In this document: in pieces, positions 63,086 through 64,000 of the stretch | Position numbering within the stretch: the stretch's first letter is position 1 | How the letters are laid out: each line of letters begins with the position of its first letter | The notes under the pieces: model-generated | What the model saw: the letters and a program-made list of their open reading frames with translations, nothing else | Told to the model about the DNA's origin: nothing | Databases searched by the model: none | Assembly (NCBI GenBank): GCA_002721895.1 | Contig: PBLV01000065.1 | Location: 1-64,000, forward strand | Reading direction: 5' to 3' | Source of the DNA: Verrucomicrobiales bacterium | GTDB taxonomy: Bacteria > Verrucomicrobiota > Verrucomicrobiae > Limisphaerales > UBA1100 | Length of the DNA: 64,000 nucleotides | Program-made: the position numbers and the translations under genes

Positions 63086-64000
63086 TCCTCGATACGGAGG
63101 ATTCGGTTGTGCCCCGTGTCCACGACGTAGAGCTTGCCCTTTTCCCACGTAACACCGTGAGGAAAGTCCAGCTTCACCTTGCCGTGACCCAGTATGGTTG
63201 AAACCCCGCCGGTTCTCGGATCGTATTTTCGGATCAGGTCGTTGGCTTCATCGGCGATGTACACGTTATCGGCGTCATCCACACAAATGTGCTTGGGCGC
63301 GCCAAAGGTCGCCTGCTTGCCGGGGCCATCCAGCTTGCCACGCTTGCCCGTGCCGGCCACCGTGTAAATCTTTCCGTTTGGACGCACCACCCGAAGGGCG
63401 TGTCCACCACGTTCGAGGACGTAGATGTTCCCCTGCGAATCCGGAGCCACCGCGCGGGGATCGACTAATGGCGATCGAGTGGCGAGTGCGCCATCGGTTG
63501 GCACCCCCCGCTTCCCGTTGCCGGCAATCGTGCTGACCTTCCCGGATTTTAAACTCGCCGCGCGAATGCGGCGGTTTTGCAGATCGGCAATATAAATCAG
63601 GTCGTGTGTCGCGTTCAATGTGATGCACATGGTGAAACTGAAATCCGCCTGACGCAATGGCCCACCATCACCGCTGAACCCTCGCTTGCCCGTGCCGACC
63701 ACCGTACTGAGCAATCCTTTTGCATCAATTTTCCGGACACAAAAATTCCAGGAATCCGAGATGTAGACCTCCCCCTTTGGAGTTACGGCCACGTTATGCA
63801 TCCCGTTGAACGTACCCGCCTTGGCCGGGCCTCCGTCCCCTTTGTAACTCTTGCTGCCATCTCCCGAGATCGTTTTCAGGATATTGTCGGGCGAATAACG
63901 GAGCACACGTCCGCCACTCAACTCGGCGATGTACATATTGCCCTGCATATCAAAATCCACTCCAAACGGTTGCTTCAACGGATTGGGGCGCGTGGTGACC
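63082..64000 (-). CDS. NHL-repeat beta-propeller protein (5' end outside window)
   Basis: The frame is open from the stop at 63082 to the right edge (306 codons); a TTG at 63978 is not a convincing start because propeller sequence continues upstream. At least five NHL-type blades repeat the pattern V-A-G-T-G-K-R-G-x-x-G-D-G-G-P and V-D-x-x-G-N-x-Y-I-A-D (for example GTGKRGFSGDGGP, SQGNIYVLERGG, DDADNVYIADEAND). Predicted extracytoplasmic, but the leader is not visible. Such proteins often carry binding or lyase-associated roles; no catalytic site was seen. Confidence 0.85.
   Translation of the reverse strand, partial: VTTRPNPLKQPFGVDFDMQGNMYIAELSGGRVLRYSPDNILKTISGDGSKSYKGDGGPAKAGTFNGMHNVAVTPKGEVYISDSWNFCVRKIDAKGLLSTVVGTGKRGFSGDGGPLRQADFSFTMCITLNATHDLIYIADLQNRRIRAASLKSGKVSTIAGNGKRGVPTDGALATRSPLVDPRAVAPDSQGNIYVLERGGHALRVVRPNGKIYTVAGTGKRGKLDGPGKQATFGAPKHICVDDADNVYIADEANDLIRKYDPRTGGVSTILGHGKVKLDFPHGVTWEKGKLYVVDTGHNRILRIED

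Overview
The window is a dense, high-GC bacterial chromosome segment that reads as a member of the PVC group, most likely Verrucomicrobiota. This rests on family content (two MoxR/DUF58/aerotolerance-type operons, DUF4159, ThuA, a type I sulfatase, a sialate O-acetylesterase, NHL and Peptidase_MA/TPR proteins) and on a metal permease fused to a DtxR/MntR-type repressor, an architecture known from chlamydial YtgCR. No rRNA, transposase, prophage or CRISPR array was seen.

Layout. (1) 1-12653, minus strand: cluster A, reading moxR, DUF58, BatA-like, VWA/glutamine-amidotransferase-like, DUF4175-like, then a very long Ala/Lys/Glu-rich secreted protein that leaves the window on the left. (2) 12794-17067, minus: four consecutive exported proteins (LTxxQ-like, DPF-repeat plus glutaredoxin, DPF-repeat, terpenoid-cyclase-like toroid). 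Each carries an R-x-L-R-G-type motif just behind the signal peptide, and the long cluster A protein has a related NLRG. A terminator at 12729-12766 separates this operon from moxR. (3) 17252-21105: two lipoproteins, one with MORN-variant repeats, an orphan tail resembling an alpha-2-macroglobulin C-terminus, and an unknown anchored protein. (4) 21220-37068, plus strand: an S1/P1-like nuclease and cluster B, reading Peptidase_MA/TPR, DUF4159, moxR, DUF58, BatA-like, a fused DUF4175-like/Gln-rich giant, VWA-like and a caspase-like protein. This block is richer in GC, uses different leucine codons, is full of TTTAAA, and has palindromic repeats near both ends. (5) 37147-38132: a zinc-ribbon gene interrupted by TGA, a 53-residue membrane protein and tRNA-Ile2(CAU). 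(6) 38182-43990, minus: a Mn/Fe/Zn ABC uptake operon with an OprB-like porin inside it. (7) 44134-51524: DUF971, an Arg/Gly-rich unknown, dnaE, and an MFS carrier convergent with dnaE across a shared terminator. (8) 51649-57868, minus: a five-gene operon of sulfatase, acetylesterase, azurin-fusion, PQQ-type dehydrogenase and ThuA. (9) 57971-64000: sugar-acid genes (DHDPS-family lyase, IlvD/Edd dehydratase, SMP-30 lactonase, uronate isomerase) and an NHL protein cut by the right edge.

How it fits together. Clusters A and B look like paralogous membrane/periplasmic machines, in which a MoxR ATPase remodels partners through VWA metal-site domains. Cluster A splits into two genes what cluster B encodes as one. 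The operon beside cluster A may supply its exported clients or structural partners. The right half suggests a polysaccharide degrader that desulfates and deacetylates glycans and then feeds uronates and aldonates into central metabolism, with a periplasmic dehydrogenase/cupredoxin pair as a possible oxidative branch.
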